Shown here: piece after piece, positions 26,502-35,669 of the stretch
Numbering within the stretch: the first letter of the stretch is position 1
Layout: the number at the start of each line of letters is the position of its first letter
NCBI RefSeq assembly: GCF_032922745.1
Contig: NZ_CP136693.1
Coordinates: 744,001 to 808,000 of the forward strand
Reading direction: 5' to 3'
Source of the DNA: Marinobacter salarius
Lineage (GTDB): Bacteria; Pseudomonadota; Gammaproteobacteria; Pseudomonadales; Oleiphilaceae
Length of the DNA: 64,000 nt
Program-made: the position numbers and the translations under genes
Notes under the pieces: model-generated
Seen by the model: the letters and a program-made list of their open reading frames with translations, nothing else
What the model was told of the DNA's origin: nothing
The model's database searches: none

Positions 26502-26927
26502 TTACCGTTGCCGCTCCGCATTCTCCAGGATCCTGTGGAACACCTTGACGGCACCTTCGATGTCCCGGTCGCTAATACCCTCCAGCATCTCTTCACGCAG
26601 GCGGGCCGCACGCTCGGTCAGGACGTTCATGAATTCGGTCCCGTCCTTGGTAAGGTGAAGACGGCGGGCACGACGATCATTGGGACAGGGACGGCGCTCA
26701 ATCAGGCCCTGCTGTTCCAGGCTGTCCAGCAATCGCACCAGCGTCGGATTCTCAATGGCCATCAGGCGGGCGAGCTCACGCTGGGTCAGCCCTTCGCCCC
26801 CTTGTTGCAGATAGACCATGGTGGTCCAACGAGCCTGGGTGACACCCAGATCCTTAAGGCGTTCATCCAGCAATTTGCGCCAGCGACGGGTGACCCGGGC
26901 TACGGCAAAGGGAAACTGATCTCTCAT
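26502..26927 (-). CDS. MarR/SlyA-family transcriptional regulator
   Basis: About 141 residues. Winged helix with LTQRELARLMAIENPTLVRL and the wing LIERRPCPNDRRARRLHLT. Members of this family repress a neighbouring efflux gene until a phenolic or lipophilic ligand binds. It lies 39 bases upstream of the DHA2 transporter on the same strand. ATG 26927 (MRDQFPF) has GGAG about 9 bases upstream. A short inverted repeat TTACCAATAGTAA (27013-27025) lies upstream, possibly an operator. Confidence 0.88.
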   Translation of the reverse strand: MRDQFPFAVARVTRRWRKLLDERLKDLGVTQARWTTMVYLQQGGEGLTQRELARLMAIENPTLVRLLDSLEQQGLIERRPCPNDRRARRLHLTKDGTEFMNVLTERAARLREEMLEGISDRDIEGAVKVFHRILENAERQR

Positions 26928-27107
26928 GATCTGGGACTCCGGTAATGGGGTATCGACTGCTGTACTACCTGTAACGAATACCACTGCCGAAACGGTGCAG
27001 TGACGGACAACGTTACCAATAGTAAGCTAACCATTACGATAAAAACAGATATGCAAGGTGAAACAAAATTGGGGAAAACCGAGAGACGCGGCCCGATAGG
27101 CGAGAAA

Positions 27108-27127
27108 GACCGGCCTATCAGCCGGTC
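27108..27127 (-). terminator. Terminator overlapping the end of the YcaD-like MFS gene
   Basis: GACCGGC (27108-27114), loop of 6, GCCGGTC (27121-27127). The stop codon of the MFS gene lies in the loop, and on the minus strand the stem is followed by TTTC. A weak but plausible terminator. Confidence 0.5.
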
Positions 27128-28401
27128 CTGTGTAGGTCTTCGTGACGCTCCTGAGCCGCTGGTGACTCGTGAAATTCCTCGTTACGGGGGTCCATTTCCG
27201 TCAGCACCGGCGAGGTCTCAGGCATGGCAGGTATGAAGTGTTCCTGCTCCGCCACCGGCACGTCTTCCGTGTGGCTGATGCGATAACTGGTGATAATCGC
27301 CAACACCACCAGGAAACCGGCGTTGCCGAAGAACAGCCCCCTGGGGCCCAATATGCCCACCAACTCGGCCATCACGATGGGGCCAATGACACTGCCCACG
27401 CCGTAACTCAGCAGCAGTGTTGCGCTGGCGGCCACAATACGATTACTTTCCATCCGGTCGTTGGTGATCGCAACCGCGATTGGATACAGCGTGGCCGAGA
27501 GGCCCGTAAACAGGCCAACCAGCAGGGTCAGTAGCCACATCCGTTCAGCCCCGAGGATGCCAACCGACACCGCCGCGGTGCCCGCTGCCACCGCCACCCA
27601 GAACATGACGCGACGCCGGTCAAACCGGTCACACACCAGCCCCAGCGGCCAGGCCAGGAGCATGGCCGCCACGATGGCACTGGCCATGAAGGTGGACACC
27701 CGGCTGACCTCCAGACCCACCAGGGTGGCGTATACCGGGCCGAGCGCATAAAAAGAACCAATCATGACGCCGCAGATCAGCGCACCGGAAACCCCGGTGA
27801 ACGACTCACGGGCCAGGGTGAAGAATGACAGTCGCTCGGACTGCTCGATCACCGGGGCATCCATACGTGTCAACGACAATGGAATCAGCGCCAGCGTCAA
27901 CAGGACAGCGGCGAGCGAAAACGGTATGAACGAAGACGGCTCACCGACGTTGATCAGCAACTGGCCACCGGCGGCGGACAGGTAGAACACAATCTGGTAA
28001 ACCGCAAAAAGGGCGCCCCGGTTGGCGTTGGTGGCGCGACTGCTGAACCAGCTCTCAATCACCACCAGAACGCCAGCCACACTGAAGCCCGACAAGGCAC
28101 GCAAAATGGCCCAGAACACCTCGGACACCGCCATGGGGTACAGCAGGGCGCACACCGCCGCCATGGCGGCAAAGACCGCGAAAGCCCGGATATGCCCGAC
28201 ACGACCGATGATGAGATGGACGTAGAGCGTACCCAACACGAAGCCAATGGAGTAACACACCAGGATCCAGCCGATAATGTTCGGCGAGACCGCTTCAATA
28301 CTCAGTCGCACACCCAACAGAGTCATCAGAAAGGCGTTGCCACTGACCAGCAGGACAATACTGAGGATCAGGGCTGAAAGCGAGGTGACCATTCGGGTCA
28401 T
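27118..28401 (-). CDS. MFS transporter, YcaD-like
   Basis: 427 residues, 12 membrane helices. Features include GWILVCYSIGFVLGTLYVHL in the first half and FDRRRVMFWVAVAAG after the central loop, with a hydrophilic C-terminal tail of about 50 residues rich in Glu and Pro. YcaD-type carriers have unknown substrates. GGAG lies 8 bases before the ATG. It is divergent from the WYL regulator. Confidence 0.82.
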   Translation of the reverse strand: MTRMVTSLSALILSIVLLVSGNAFLMTLLGVRLSIEAVSPNIIGWILVCYSIGFVLGTLYVHLIIGRVGHIRAFAVFAAMAAVCALLYPMAVSEVFWAILRALSGFSVAGVLVVIESWFSSRATNANRGALFAVYQIVFYLSAAGGQLLINVGEPSSFIPFSLAAVLLTLALIPLSLTRMDAPVIEQSERLSFFTLARESFTGVSGALICGVMIGSFYALGPVYATLVGLEVSRVSTFMASAIVAAMLLAWPLGLVCDRFDRRRVMFWVAVAAGTAAVSVGILGAERMWLLTLLVGLFTGLSATLYPIAVAITNDRMESNRIVAASATLLLSYGVGSVIGPIVMAELVGILGPRGLFFGNAGFLVVLAIITSYRISHTEDVPVAEQEHFIPAMPETSPVLTEMDPRNEEFHESPAAQERHEDLHRTG

Positions 28402-28708
28402 CGGTCTGGCTCCGGCGTACTTTAAACAGGTTGATACAGGAATGTAATGAAACTAGCAGCAACGCCGGAACATTGCAGAGCACGAATTAGAACAGGGCGT
28501 AATTCACAAAACCACTACGCAGTTCCCGAAATCCCCAATACCGCTTGCAGCGCCGTGATGACTGGATTTAACATCATTTTACATTAAGGTGACGTAACAC
28601 ACGCTGGCGGCCTGAAGGGTTAACATGTGGGTAGTTTGATCGCTGCCTATTTGAACCCACGAGAGTCTCTCATCTCATGCAATCCACGCTAACCATGAGC
28701 GCCTGGTT
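28402..28708. promoter_or_regulatory. Divergent control region between the MFS gene and the WYL regulator
   Basis: 307 bases without a gene. GTGGGT (28627-28632) and ACCCAC (28655-28660) form a 34-base inverted repeat, a candidate operator for the WYL repressor. Just before the regulator a five-codon mini-frame (28695-28712, ATG AGC GCC TGG TTA TGA) ends in a TGA that overlaps the regulator's ATG. No clear promoter hexamers were assigned. Confidence 0.35.
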
Positions 28709-29614
28709 ATGAAAAAGACGGACTGGCCCATTCGATGGGATCTGTTGCTTCGCTACCGGCTGATTGAAATCATCGCCCTATGGGAAGGACGGCTCACCAC
28801 CAATCATATCTGCCACAGTTTCGGCATTGGGCGACAGCAGGCTTCCAAGGATATCAACACCTACCTGCGGGAACTGGCACCGGACAATCTGGTTTACGAC
28901 CGCCACCTTAAAGGCTATGTGCCATCGTCCAGTTTCCGGCCGGTGGTCACCGCTGGCAACGCCAGTGAATACCAGGATCTGCTGGCTCGCCAGGACGCCC
29001 TCAGTGACACCTTTGAATCGCTTAATATCAGCCTGCCTGACAGCACCATCGTCCGTGGCCCGGAACGGGTTGTTAAGCCGGAAGTCATGCGTGCCGCAGT
29101 TGCAGCAGCTCGCCACGGCCGGGTGATGAAGGCAGAGTATGCCTCCCTAAGCCCTGCTGGCGTTTCCCAGCGCACTCTGGAACCCCACACTCTGGTGTGT
29201 GTCGGCCAGAACTGGCACCTCCGTGCCTGGTGCGACGCCAACCGGGAATTTCGGGACTTCGCCCTCAGCCGTTTCCGCGGCAAGCCGGAAACCACCCGGC
29301 AACGCAGCCGTCACACCATCCAGCATGATGATGACTGGAACCGTCAAGTCTCACTGGTGATGATGCCTGATAGCCGTTTGAACAAGGCACAGCAGGATAT
29401 TGTTGCCACCGATTACGGCATGGTCAGCAACCGGCTCGAACTCACCATTCGCGCGGCCCTTGCACCCTACGTACTGTCCCGGCTCGGCCTGGGTTCAGAC
29501 AGCCAGCACCCGGACCCAATGGTCCAGCAGCTGGAACTGGCCAACGAAGAGCAGCTGGGCATTGCCGAGTCGGCTCGCGAACGGGCTATTAAAGCAGTAG
29601 CGGGGCTCTGCTAG
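28709..29614 (+). CDS. WYL-domain transcriptional repressor, BrxR/CapW-like, orphan
   Basis: 301 residues in three parts: a winged helix (residues 1-95, GRLTTNHICHSFGIGRQQAS then KDINTYLREL), a WYL domain (residues ~125-205, ending WHLRAWCDANREFRDFALSR), and a C-terminal WCX-like dimerisation region. This is the layout of BrxR and CapW, which repress BREX and CBASS anti-phage operons. No defence genes are seen on either side within this window; the next gene is a secreted nuclease 9 bases away. So it looks like a house copy whose target is unknown. Confidence 0.85.
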   Translation: MKKTDWPIRWDLLLRYRLIEIIALWEGRLTTNHICHSFGIGRQQASKDINTYLRELAPDNLVYDRHLKGYVPSSSFRPVVTAGNASEYQDLLARQDALSDTFESLNISLPDSTIVRGPERVVKPEVMRAAVAAARHGRVMKAEYASLSPAGVSQRTLEPHTLVCVGQNWHLRAWCDANREFRDFALSRFRGKPETTRQRSRHTIQHDDDWNRQVSLVMMPDSRLNKAQQDIVATDYGMVSNRLELTIRAALAPYVLSRLGLGSDSQHPDPMVQQLELANEEQLGIAESARERAIKAVAGLC

Positions 29615-29623
29615 ACTGAGCGG

Positions 29624-31390
29624 GTGATCACAACCAACCCTTTCCTGTTCTGGCGCCTTGCCCTCACCCTGCTCATAGCCCTGCCCGCTGTCGCGGCGGG
29701 GGATTGTGGTACCGGGGTTATCCCGGTTTCCCGCATTCAGGGCACGGGCGATCATTCCTCTTTCGCCGGCCAGACCGTTTCCGTTGAAGGCATCATAACC
29801 ATGGATGCTCGCCAACGAGGCGGCTTCCGCGGTTTTTATCTGCAACAAGCCGATGGCGAAACGGACAACGATCCGCAAACCTCCGAGGCCCTGTTTGTTT
29901 ACACCCATCGCACCGACGGACAGCACGGGGATAGGGTGCATGTCTCGGGGCGGGTGAAAGAGTTCCATGGCCTGACCGAGCTCACCGATATTACCTCCAT
30001 CACCCGTTGCGGGAATGGCCGTCTGCCTGAGCCTGTCTCCGTCACGCTGCCGTGGCAGGATGGCGAACCTCCGGAACACCTGGAAAACATGCGGATCAAC
30101 GTCGCCGGCGAGCTAACGGTGATCAATCACTATAACCTGGCCCGTTACGGTGAACTCACCCTCGCGGCAAAGCCTCAGACGATGGCCACGGAAATCCTGG
30201 AACCAGGGCCGGGCGCTCAATCGCGCCACAGGTGGCAGGCGATCAACCGACTGTTGCTGGATGACGGCCTGGGGGCGCGCAACCCGCGCCCGATTCCCTG
30301 GCCTGGGCCACAACTGTCCGCAAACAACACGGTTCGCACCGGCGACAAGGTCAGCGGGTTAACAGGCATACTGGATTTTCGGTTCGGCGCCTGGCGACTG
30401 CAGCCGCAATCAACGCCGGCGTTCAGCCCCGCCAATCCACGCGCACCAGCACCCGAGCGACCGGAGTCGGCCACGCTCAGGGTGGTCACACTCAATCTTG
30501 GCAATTTCTTCAATGGCGATGGCCGTGGCGGCGGTTTTCCGGCAGCTCGGGGGGCCCGATCCGCCACTCAGTTTGAGCAACAGAAAGCACGGCTGGTTGC
30601 CGCGCTGACGGCGCCGAACCCGGACATCATCGCTGTCACAGAAATGGAAAACGACGGCTATGACGGCGACAGCGCCATTGCCGAATTGGCCGGCGCCTTG
30701 GGTTCACACTGGCGCTACGTGGAAACAAGCGACAACACTGGCAGTGATGCCATACGCACCGATCTGCTGTACCGCAGCGACCGTGTGGTCGCGGAAGGCT
30801 CTCCCAGCCGCCTGACAACAACACCATTTGATCGTCGTGGCCGGCCACCAGTTACTCAGGTATTCCGCCTCATTCACAGTGATCGAGCCCTGAGGGTTGT
30901 CGTTCCTCACTTGAAATCAAAGGCCTGCCGTGACGCCAGTGGTCAGAACCGGGATCAGGACGACGGCCAGGGCTGCTACAATCACAGCCGCGAACAAGCG
31001 ACCCGGGCCATTATCCGCTGGACCAATGCCCTGCCGCACCCGGATGGCCTGTCCGGCACCCTGATCACCGGGGATATGAACGCCTACGCCCGGGAGACGC
31101 CGCTGCAACTGCTGGAAGCGGCAGGCTTTATCAACGCCGTTCGTCACATCCACGGCTGCACCAACACCACCTGTAAGCACACCAGCTATAGCTATCACGG
31201 CCGTAGCGGAACCCTGGACTACAGCCTGGTCTCGAAAAGGCTGCTCCCACGGATCGTCGATGCCCGCACCTGGTCGATAAATTCCGATGAACCCCGGGCG
31301 CTGGGCTACAAGGGGCCGGTTACCGTACCCACCGGCCAGCCCTGGCGCTCATCGGACCACAACCCGGTCATCACCGACCTGTCACTCTGA
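29624..31390 (+). CDS. Secreted ExeM/NucH-type endonuclease
   Basis: 588 residues. Signal peptide ending near VAA-GD. Residues 30-250 contain an OB-fold-like segment (VSVEGIITMDARQRGGFRGF), then an endonuclease/exonuclease/phosphatase domain from ~290: VVTLNLGNFFNGDG, IIAVTEMENDGYDGDSAI, LITGDMNAYARE, and the closing SDHNPVITDL with catalytic His. Such enzymes degrade extracellular DNA for nutrients or biofilm turnover. The start codon is GTG, 9 bases after the WYL regulator, so the two may be one unit. Cysteine pairs suggest disulfides. Confidence 0.87.
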   Translation: MITTNPFLFWRLALTLLIALPAVAAGDCGTGVIPVSRIQGTGDHSSFAGQTVSVEGIITMDARQRGGFRGFYLQQADGETDNDPQTSEALFVYTHRTDGQHGDRVHVSGRVKEFHGLTELTDITSITRCGNGRLPEPVSVTLPWQDGEPPEHLENMRINVAGELTVINHYNLARYGELTLAAKPQTMATEILEPGPGAQSRHRWQAINRLLLDDGLGARNPRPIPWPGPQLSANNTVRTGDKVSGLTGILDFRFGAWRLQPQSTPAFSPANPRAPAPERPESATLRVVTLNLGNFFNGDGRGGGFPAARGARSATQFEQQKARLVAALTAPNPDIIAVTEMENDGYDGDSAIAELAGALGSHWRYVETSDNTGSDAIRTDLLYRSDRVVAEGSPSRLTTTPFDRRGRPPVTQVFRLIHSDRALRVVVPHLKSKACRDASGQNRDQDDGQGCYNHSREQATRAIIRWTNALPHPDGLSGTLITGDMNAYARETPLQLLEAAGFINAVRHIHGCTNTTCKHTSYSYHGRSGTLDYSLVSKRLLPRIVDARTWSINSDEPRALGYKGPVTVPTGQPWRSSDHNPVITDLSL

Positions 31391-31492
31391 TTCCACCTTG
31401 CCCGCGAGCCGCAGCATCAGGGCAGGCAGGCCAAAGCCCGGCGCGGGATACGCGGTACACTGGCTCCAATCCAGTTGAAACGGAAACCGACC

Positions 31493-32395
31493 GTGAAAAT
31501 ACCCACTCCAAACTTATGGCCTGCCGCCCGCACCAGTCAGCGATGGCTGGTACAGGCAAAACGTCGTGAAACCGTGATCGATGGCCACCGCATGGTGTAT
31601 CTGGAAAAAGGGACCCCTGCCGGGGACCAACCCACCGTTATACTGATGCACGGTTTTGCCGCCATGAAAGAGAACTGGGCGCTCTGGCTGCAGCGGCTGC
31701 CCGAACACTGGCACATTCTGGTTCCGGACCTGCCAGGGCTTGGAGAAAGCGAGTACCGTTCGGACGCCGATTACGGCTACGAGGCCCAGGCGTCAAGACT
31801 GGAAGCCTGGATCGATACTCTGGCCACCAACAACCTTCACCTGGTCGGCAGCTCCATGGGGGGTGCCATTGCCACCGTCCTCGCTCACAAAATGACGCCC
31901 GCACCCGCTTCCCTGACGGTGCTGAACAGCGCCGGCATACCCGAACATACAAACGTGGACCTCGATGCCCCCTTCGAGTCCGACCGCGACGCCATTCTGA
32001 TTCCCCGGGACTGGGCCGGTGTCTACCGGATGTTCAATAGCGTCGGCACTGGCAGGCCAACGGCTATGGGCGTCGCCATGACGGGGCTCCTGGGGCCGGA
32101 CCTGCTGCAACGAACCGCGTCCTTGCGTCACATTTTCAACGATATGCTCGCCGACGCATTGGCACCAGCACGCTACCTTGGCCCCAACACACCTCCCCTT
32201 CAGGTCCAGTGGGGGGACCGGGACGTGATCACGCCCACACGCTGTGTGGACTGGTATCGAAAGGTGACGCCCCAGGCCGATATCCACGTGTTCCGGCGGG
32301 TAGGCCATCTTCCCATGCTGGAGAATCCCGGTCGCTCAGCCCGTAAACTGGCAGCCTTCATCGACCGCCACTCAGCGGGCGGCCAGCTCTGTTAA
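31493..32395 (+). CDS. Alpha/beta hydrolase (lipase/esterase-like)
   Basis: About 300 residues. Oxyanion motif MHGFAAMKENWALWL, nucleophile elbow GSSMGGAIATVLAH near residue 115, acid in QWGDRDVITP and His in RVGHLPMLENPG. The substrate is unknown. The start is probably GTG 31493 (GGA 8 bases before) rather than TTG 31475. The next gene is an AraC-type regulator on the same strand, a common pairing for lipid-related hydrolases. Confidence 0.85.
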   Translation: MKIPTPNLWPAARTSQRWLVQAKRRETVIDGHRMVYLEKGTPAGDQPTVILMHGFAAMKENWALWLQRLPEHWHILVPDLPGLGESEYRSDADYGYEAQASRLEAWIDTLATNNLHLVGSSMGGAIATVLAHKMTPAPASLTVLNSAGIPEHTNVDLDAPFESDRDAILIPRDWAGVYRMFNSVGTGRPTAMGVAMTGLLGPDLLQRTASLRHIFNDMLADALAPARYLGPNTPPLQVQWGDRDVITPTRCVDWYRKVTPQADIHVFRRVGHLPMLENPGRSARKLAAFIDRHSAGGQLC

Positions 32396-32516
32396 TTGGC
32401 CTGCATATCCTGTTGACCCGTCAGCGAAGTCATGGGGTGGGAGGAACATTGCGTTCATAATCGTGGAAGAAGTTTCATCCCTGACATAACAACAACAGGA
32501 AACACGAGGAAATCCC

Positions 32517-33590
32517 ATGCGCGCCTCAGTATCTACCACTCAGGATCTGGGCATGCCGGCCATTTACCTGCACTTGCTGGCGGAGTTGCTTAGTACCATC
32601 GGCGTCGATGAAAAAGCGCTGCTCAAGCGTGTCGGCCTGGACCCGGTGCGCCTGCAGTCAACCGATTTAAGAGTCAGTCAGTCACAGGCCAGCGAGTTCG
32701 TGACCCGAGCCATCATCGAAAGCGGCGAGCCCGGGCTCGGCATCATGCTGGCCCGGGAGCTTCGACTGCCACTGCACGGAGCCCTGGGCACCGCGGTCAT
32801 GAGCAGCCGCACTCTGGCAGAGGCTCTGGACCTGATGACGCGATACCTGACCCTGCGCGCCCCGCACCTGCACGTCAAGCGCCGGCAGCAGGATGGCCAG
32901 TCTATCTACGCCATCTCGTGTGGCATTGATCTGGGCCCATTGCAGGGCTTTATCATGGACGCCATGCTGTTCGGCTGCGCGTCCATGGGAGCACAGCTAA
33001 CAGGCTCACCGGTCGCCGGCTCGTCGATTCAGCGACGCGGACCGGAACCGGCCTACTTCCATCGCTTTCGCCAGCAAATCCCCATCCCCGTGGTGTACGG
33101 CGCTGGCGAAGATGCGATTGTTATTCCCGATCCGCAGCTGGCATTGCCCATCCGCTTCTCTGACGATCAGTTGGCCGCCTCCTCGAAAGCCCAGTGTGAG
33201 GAAGCCTTACGCCTTCTAACCGAAGATGCCGGCTTTGCCTGTCGGGTCAGGCGGGTGATTGAAACCAGTCACCCGTTCCCGCCGAAACTGGCCAGGGTAG
33301 CCACAACGCTGTTTGTGTCGGAGCGCACCCTGAAACGGCGTTTACAGGCGGAAGAAGCCAGTTTTCAGCACCTGGTGGATCAGGTGCGACTGGAAAGAGC
33401 GGGGGAGTTGCTGCAGCAAACTGCCATGAACCTGAGCCAGATTGCCGACGCCCTGGGCTACGCCGACGCCGCCAACTTTACCAGGGCGTTCAAGCGCTGG
33501 ACCGGACAGAGCCCCAGCCAGTACCGAAACCAGGAGTCATTGCCAACAACAACGTCGATCAAGAGAACACCAACCAGTGCGATGGCCTGA
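32517..33590 (+). CDS. AraC-family transcriptional regulator
   Basis: 357 residues. N-terminal 'arabinose-binding-like' ligand region of about 200 residues (LRLPLHGALGTAVMSSRTLA), then a C-terminal AraC HTH pair: LARVATTLFVSERTLKRRLQ and MNLSQIADALGYADAANFTR followed by FKRWTGQSPSQYR. GAGGA lies 6 bases before the ATG. Probably regulates the upstream hydrolase or a fatty-acid or alkane pathway; the effector is unknown. Confidence 0.88.
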   Translation: MRASVSTTQDLGMPAIYLHLLAELLSTIGVDEKALLKRVGLDPVRLQSTDLRVSQSQASEFVTRAIIESGEPGLGIMLARELRLPLHGALGTAVMSSRTLAEALDLMTRYLTLRAPHLHVKRRQQDGQSIYAISCGIDLGPLQGFIMDAMLFGCASMGAQLTGSPVAGSSIQRRGPEPAYFHRFRQQIPIPVVYGAGEDAIVIPDPQLALPIRFSDDQLAASSKAQCEEALRLLTEDAGFACRVRRVIETSHPFPPKLARVATTLFVSERTLKRRLQAEEASFQHLVDQVRLERAGELLQQTAMNLSQIADALGYADAANFTRAFKRWTGQSPSQYRNQESLPTTTSIKRTPTSAMA

Positions 33591-33595
33591 AACAC

Positions 33596-34252
33596 TCAGT
33601 CGATGCCTATGATCTTGTGCATCTGCAGGGTCAACCGCCACTGCGGGTGGGTCAGGCAGTAATCCGTGGCTTTGCGGGTGTTACTTTGCTTGACGGGGTC
33701 AGCCTCACCCTCTGAGACAGTCGGCGACGCCATTGGCGAAAGGAAATAGTGGCTGGCGTTAATGTCGGTGAAACGCTCCGGCATCGCCAGGGGCTGAGGG
33801 TACACCACTTTCAGCTCGTCACACTGGCGCAATACCACCGGCGCGTCCGACTTGGGGCTCACACACAACCAATCAATACCGGACGGTGCCGGCAGTGTGC
33901 CGTTGGTTTCCACGCCCACTTCAAAGCCGGCCCGGTGAAAGGCATCCACCAGCTTGTCATCCAGTTGCAGTAGTGGCTCACCACCCGTGCACACCACATA
34001 GGGTTGCCCAGGCGCATCCGGCCAAAGGCGACGGATATGCGCCGCCAGCGCATCCGCGGTTTCAAACTGGCCGCCGTTCTGACCATCGGTACCTACGAAG
34101 TCGGTATCGCAGAAGCTGCATACGGCATTGGCCCGGTCCTTTTCACGGCCAGTCCAGAGATTGCACTTGCTGAAGCGGCAAAACACCGCTGCCCGCCCGG
34201 CCTGGGCACCCTCTCCCTGCAATGTATAGAACGCTTCCTTTACCCGATACAT
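33596..34252 (-). CDS. queE: 7-carboxy-7-deazaguanine synthase QueE
   Basis: 218 residues. Radical-SAM enzyme that makes the 7-deazaguanine core of queuosine. The cluster cysteines are spread as C-x14-C-x2-C (CRFSKCNLWTG... CSFCDTDF), the longer-spaced proteobacterial type. VCTGGEPLLQLDDKLVDAFH and VGVETNGTL follow. The start codon overlaps the queC stop by one base (TGATG). Tail-to-tail with the AraC gene. Confidence 0.94.
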   Translation of the reverse strand: MYRVKEAFYTLQGEGAQAGRAAVFCRFSKCNLWTGREKDRANAVCSFCDTDFVGTDGQNGGQFETADALAAHIRRLWPDAPGQPYVVCTGGEPLLQLDDKLVDAFHRAGFEVGVETNGTLPAPSGIDWLCVSPKSDAPVVLRQCDELKVVYPQPLAMPERFTDINASHYFLSPMASPTVSEGEADPVKQSNTRKATDYCLTHPQWRLTLQMHKIIGID

Positions 34253-34917
34253 CAGGTTTCCACCTCATACCGCAAGGGATCTGAAACGCCGTTGGCGGCA
34301 AACGCCTCCAGGCGCTCCACGCAGGAGCCACAAACGCCACAGGCCCGGTCCCGGCCGTTGTAGCAGGTCCAGGTTTTGCCGTAATCGAGCCCCAACTTCA
34401 GGCCCTCGGCCAGGATGGCCCCCTTGTCCGAGCCCATGAAGGGCGCTTCTATTTTCACCGGCTCATAGTTCGCCACCTGACAGACGGCGTCCATTTTCTC
34501 CACGAACTCCGGTCGACAGTCCGGATAGATCGCGTGATCGCCGCCATGGGCGCCGTACCAAACAGCAACAGCACCGGCGGTAACTGCATAGCCGGTGGCC
34601 AGCGACAACAGAATCATGTTGCGGTTGGGCACCACGGTGGCCTTCATGTTGTCTTCTTCGTAGTGCCCCTCGGGCACGTCCACTGCATCCGTCAGGGCCG
34701 ATCCGGCCATGACTTCACTGAGCGCACGAATATCGATCACCTTGTGCGGCACCGATAATTCTTCGCACACCTGGCGGGCGCATTCCAGTTCGCGAACATG
34801 CCGCTGGCCGTAGTCAAACGACAGGGCATGAACCTTATACCCTCGGGCACGGGCAAGGTGGAGCAGGGTGAACGAATCCATTCCCCCAGAGTAGATTACA
34901 ACGACGGTTTCGGTCAT
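34252..34917 (-). CDS. queC: 7-cyano-7-deazaguanine synthase QueC
   Basis: 221 residues. It converts CDG to preQ0 using ATP and ammonia. PP-loop VVIYSGGMDSFTLLHLA at the N-terminus (Met replaces the usual Leu in SGGLDS), RNMILLSLATGYAVTAGA in the middle, and the zinc site C-x7-CGVCGSC near residue 190 (CYNGRDRACGVCGSC). First of the queC-queE pair for queuosine synthesis. Confidence 0.95.
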   Translation of the reverse strand: MTETVVVIYSGGMDSFTLLHLARARGYKVHALSFDYGQRHVRELECARQVCEELSVPHKVIDIRALSEVMAGSALTDAVDVPEGHYEEDNMKATVVPNRNMILLSLATGYAVTAGAVAVWYGAHGGDHAIYPDCRPEFVEKMDAVCQVANYEPVKIEAPFMGSDKGAILAEGLKLGLDYGKTWTCYNGRDRACGVCGSCVERLEAFAANGVSDPLRYEVET

Positions 34918-35052
34918 CAGGTCATCCCGGTTTCAGACAGCCAGCAGGGCGTCACTGGATTGTTATAGGGTCGGAGTAACATCCGTGGACACATTGTAAC
35001 AGTGGAATGCGACGATGGGTTCGCGTCTGCAGTAGCGTGCGGGTAAACTCTG

Positions 35053-35619
35053 ATGACGGCACATCAACAAAAACCAGGCGGAATGAGAACCAGAACCAGC
35101 CCAGCCTTTATTGACTTCGAGGCCTCCAGCCTCGATCTGATCGCCAGCTATCCGATCGAGGTGGGCATATGCTTGCCCGACGGCACCTTGCACAGCTGGC
35201 TGATACAACCCCATGTACTTTGGCAGGACTGGTCAGAAAGTGCCGAGCAGGTTCACGGAATCACCCGGGAAACCCTGGAAACGGAGGGTACACCGGTGTC
35301 GGAGGTTGCGGCACACCTGAACCAGCTGCTCTCGGGGCAGGTATTCTGCGATGCCTGGACGTTTGACAGCTTCTGGCTTCATCGGCTGTTTCGAGCCGCC
35401 AACACCCGCGCCGACTTTCAACTGGAATCCATTTCCATGTTGCTGGATGCCAATCAGGTAAGGCACTGGTCGGCATCGCGTCAGCAGGTTATCAAGCGCC
35501 TGGGGTTGCCCGTGCACAGGGCGGCAAACGACGCGCTTATCCTCCACAGAACCTGGGAAGAGATCCAACTGTTCGCTGCGGACGACGAACCGCTTCACGG
35601 ACGCAGCCGGCAGGTCTGA
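35053..35619 (+). CDS. 3'-5' exonuclease (DEDDh, RNase T/epsilon-like)
   Basis: 188 residues. The first acidic motif is AFIDFEASSLD (Asp and Glu), the second region has HGITRETLETEG and VFCDAWTFDSFWLHRLF, and the last is HRAANDALILHRTWEE with the His and Asp of DEDDh enzymes. It is a short stand-alone exonuclease; RNA or DNA as substrate cannot be told. ATG at 35083 is an alternative start just before the catalytic strand. Confidence 0.8.
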   Translation: MTAHQQKPGGMRTRTSPAFIDFEASSLDLIASYPIEVGICLPDGTLHSWLIQPHVLWQDWSESAEQVHGITRETLETEGTPVSEVAAHLNQLLSGQVFCDAWTFDSFWLHRLFRAANTRADFQLESISMLLDANQVRHWSASRQQVIKRLGLPVHRAANDALILHRTWEEIQLFAADDEPLHGRSRQV

Positions 35620-35669
35620 GGTTTCCATCTTGGAGCACAGCGCGCCGGCATGGAACTCAGCGCTGGGAA

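Noticed and set aside
27013..27025. TTACCAATAGTAA as a MarR operator
   Set aside because: Only 4-base arms; too short to claim as a separate feature, mentioned only under marR.
28709..31390. A new anti-phage defence operon led by the BrxR-like gene
   Set aside because: The only linked gene encodes a secreted nuclease with a signal peptide; no effector, cyclase, BREX or restriction gene is present.
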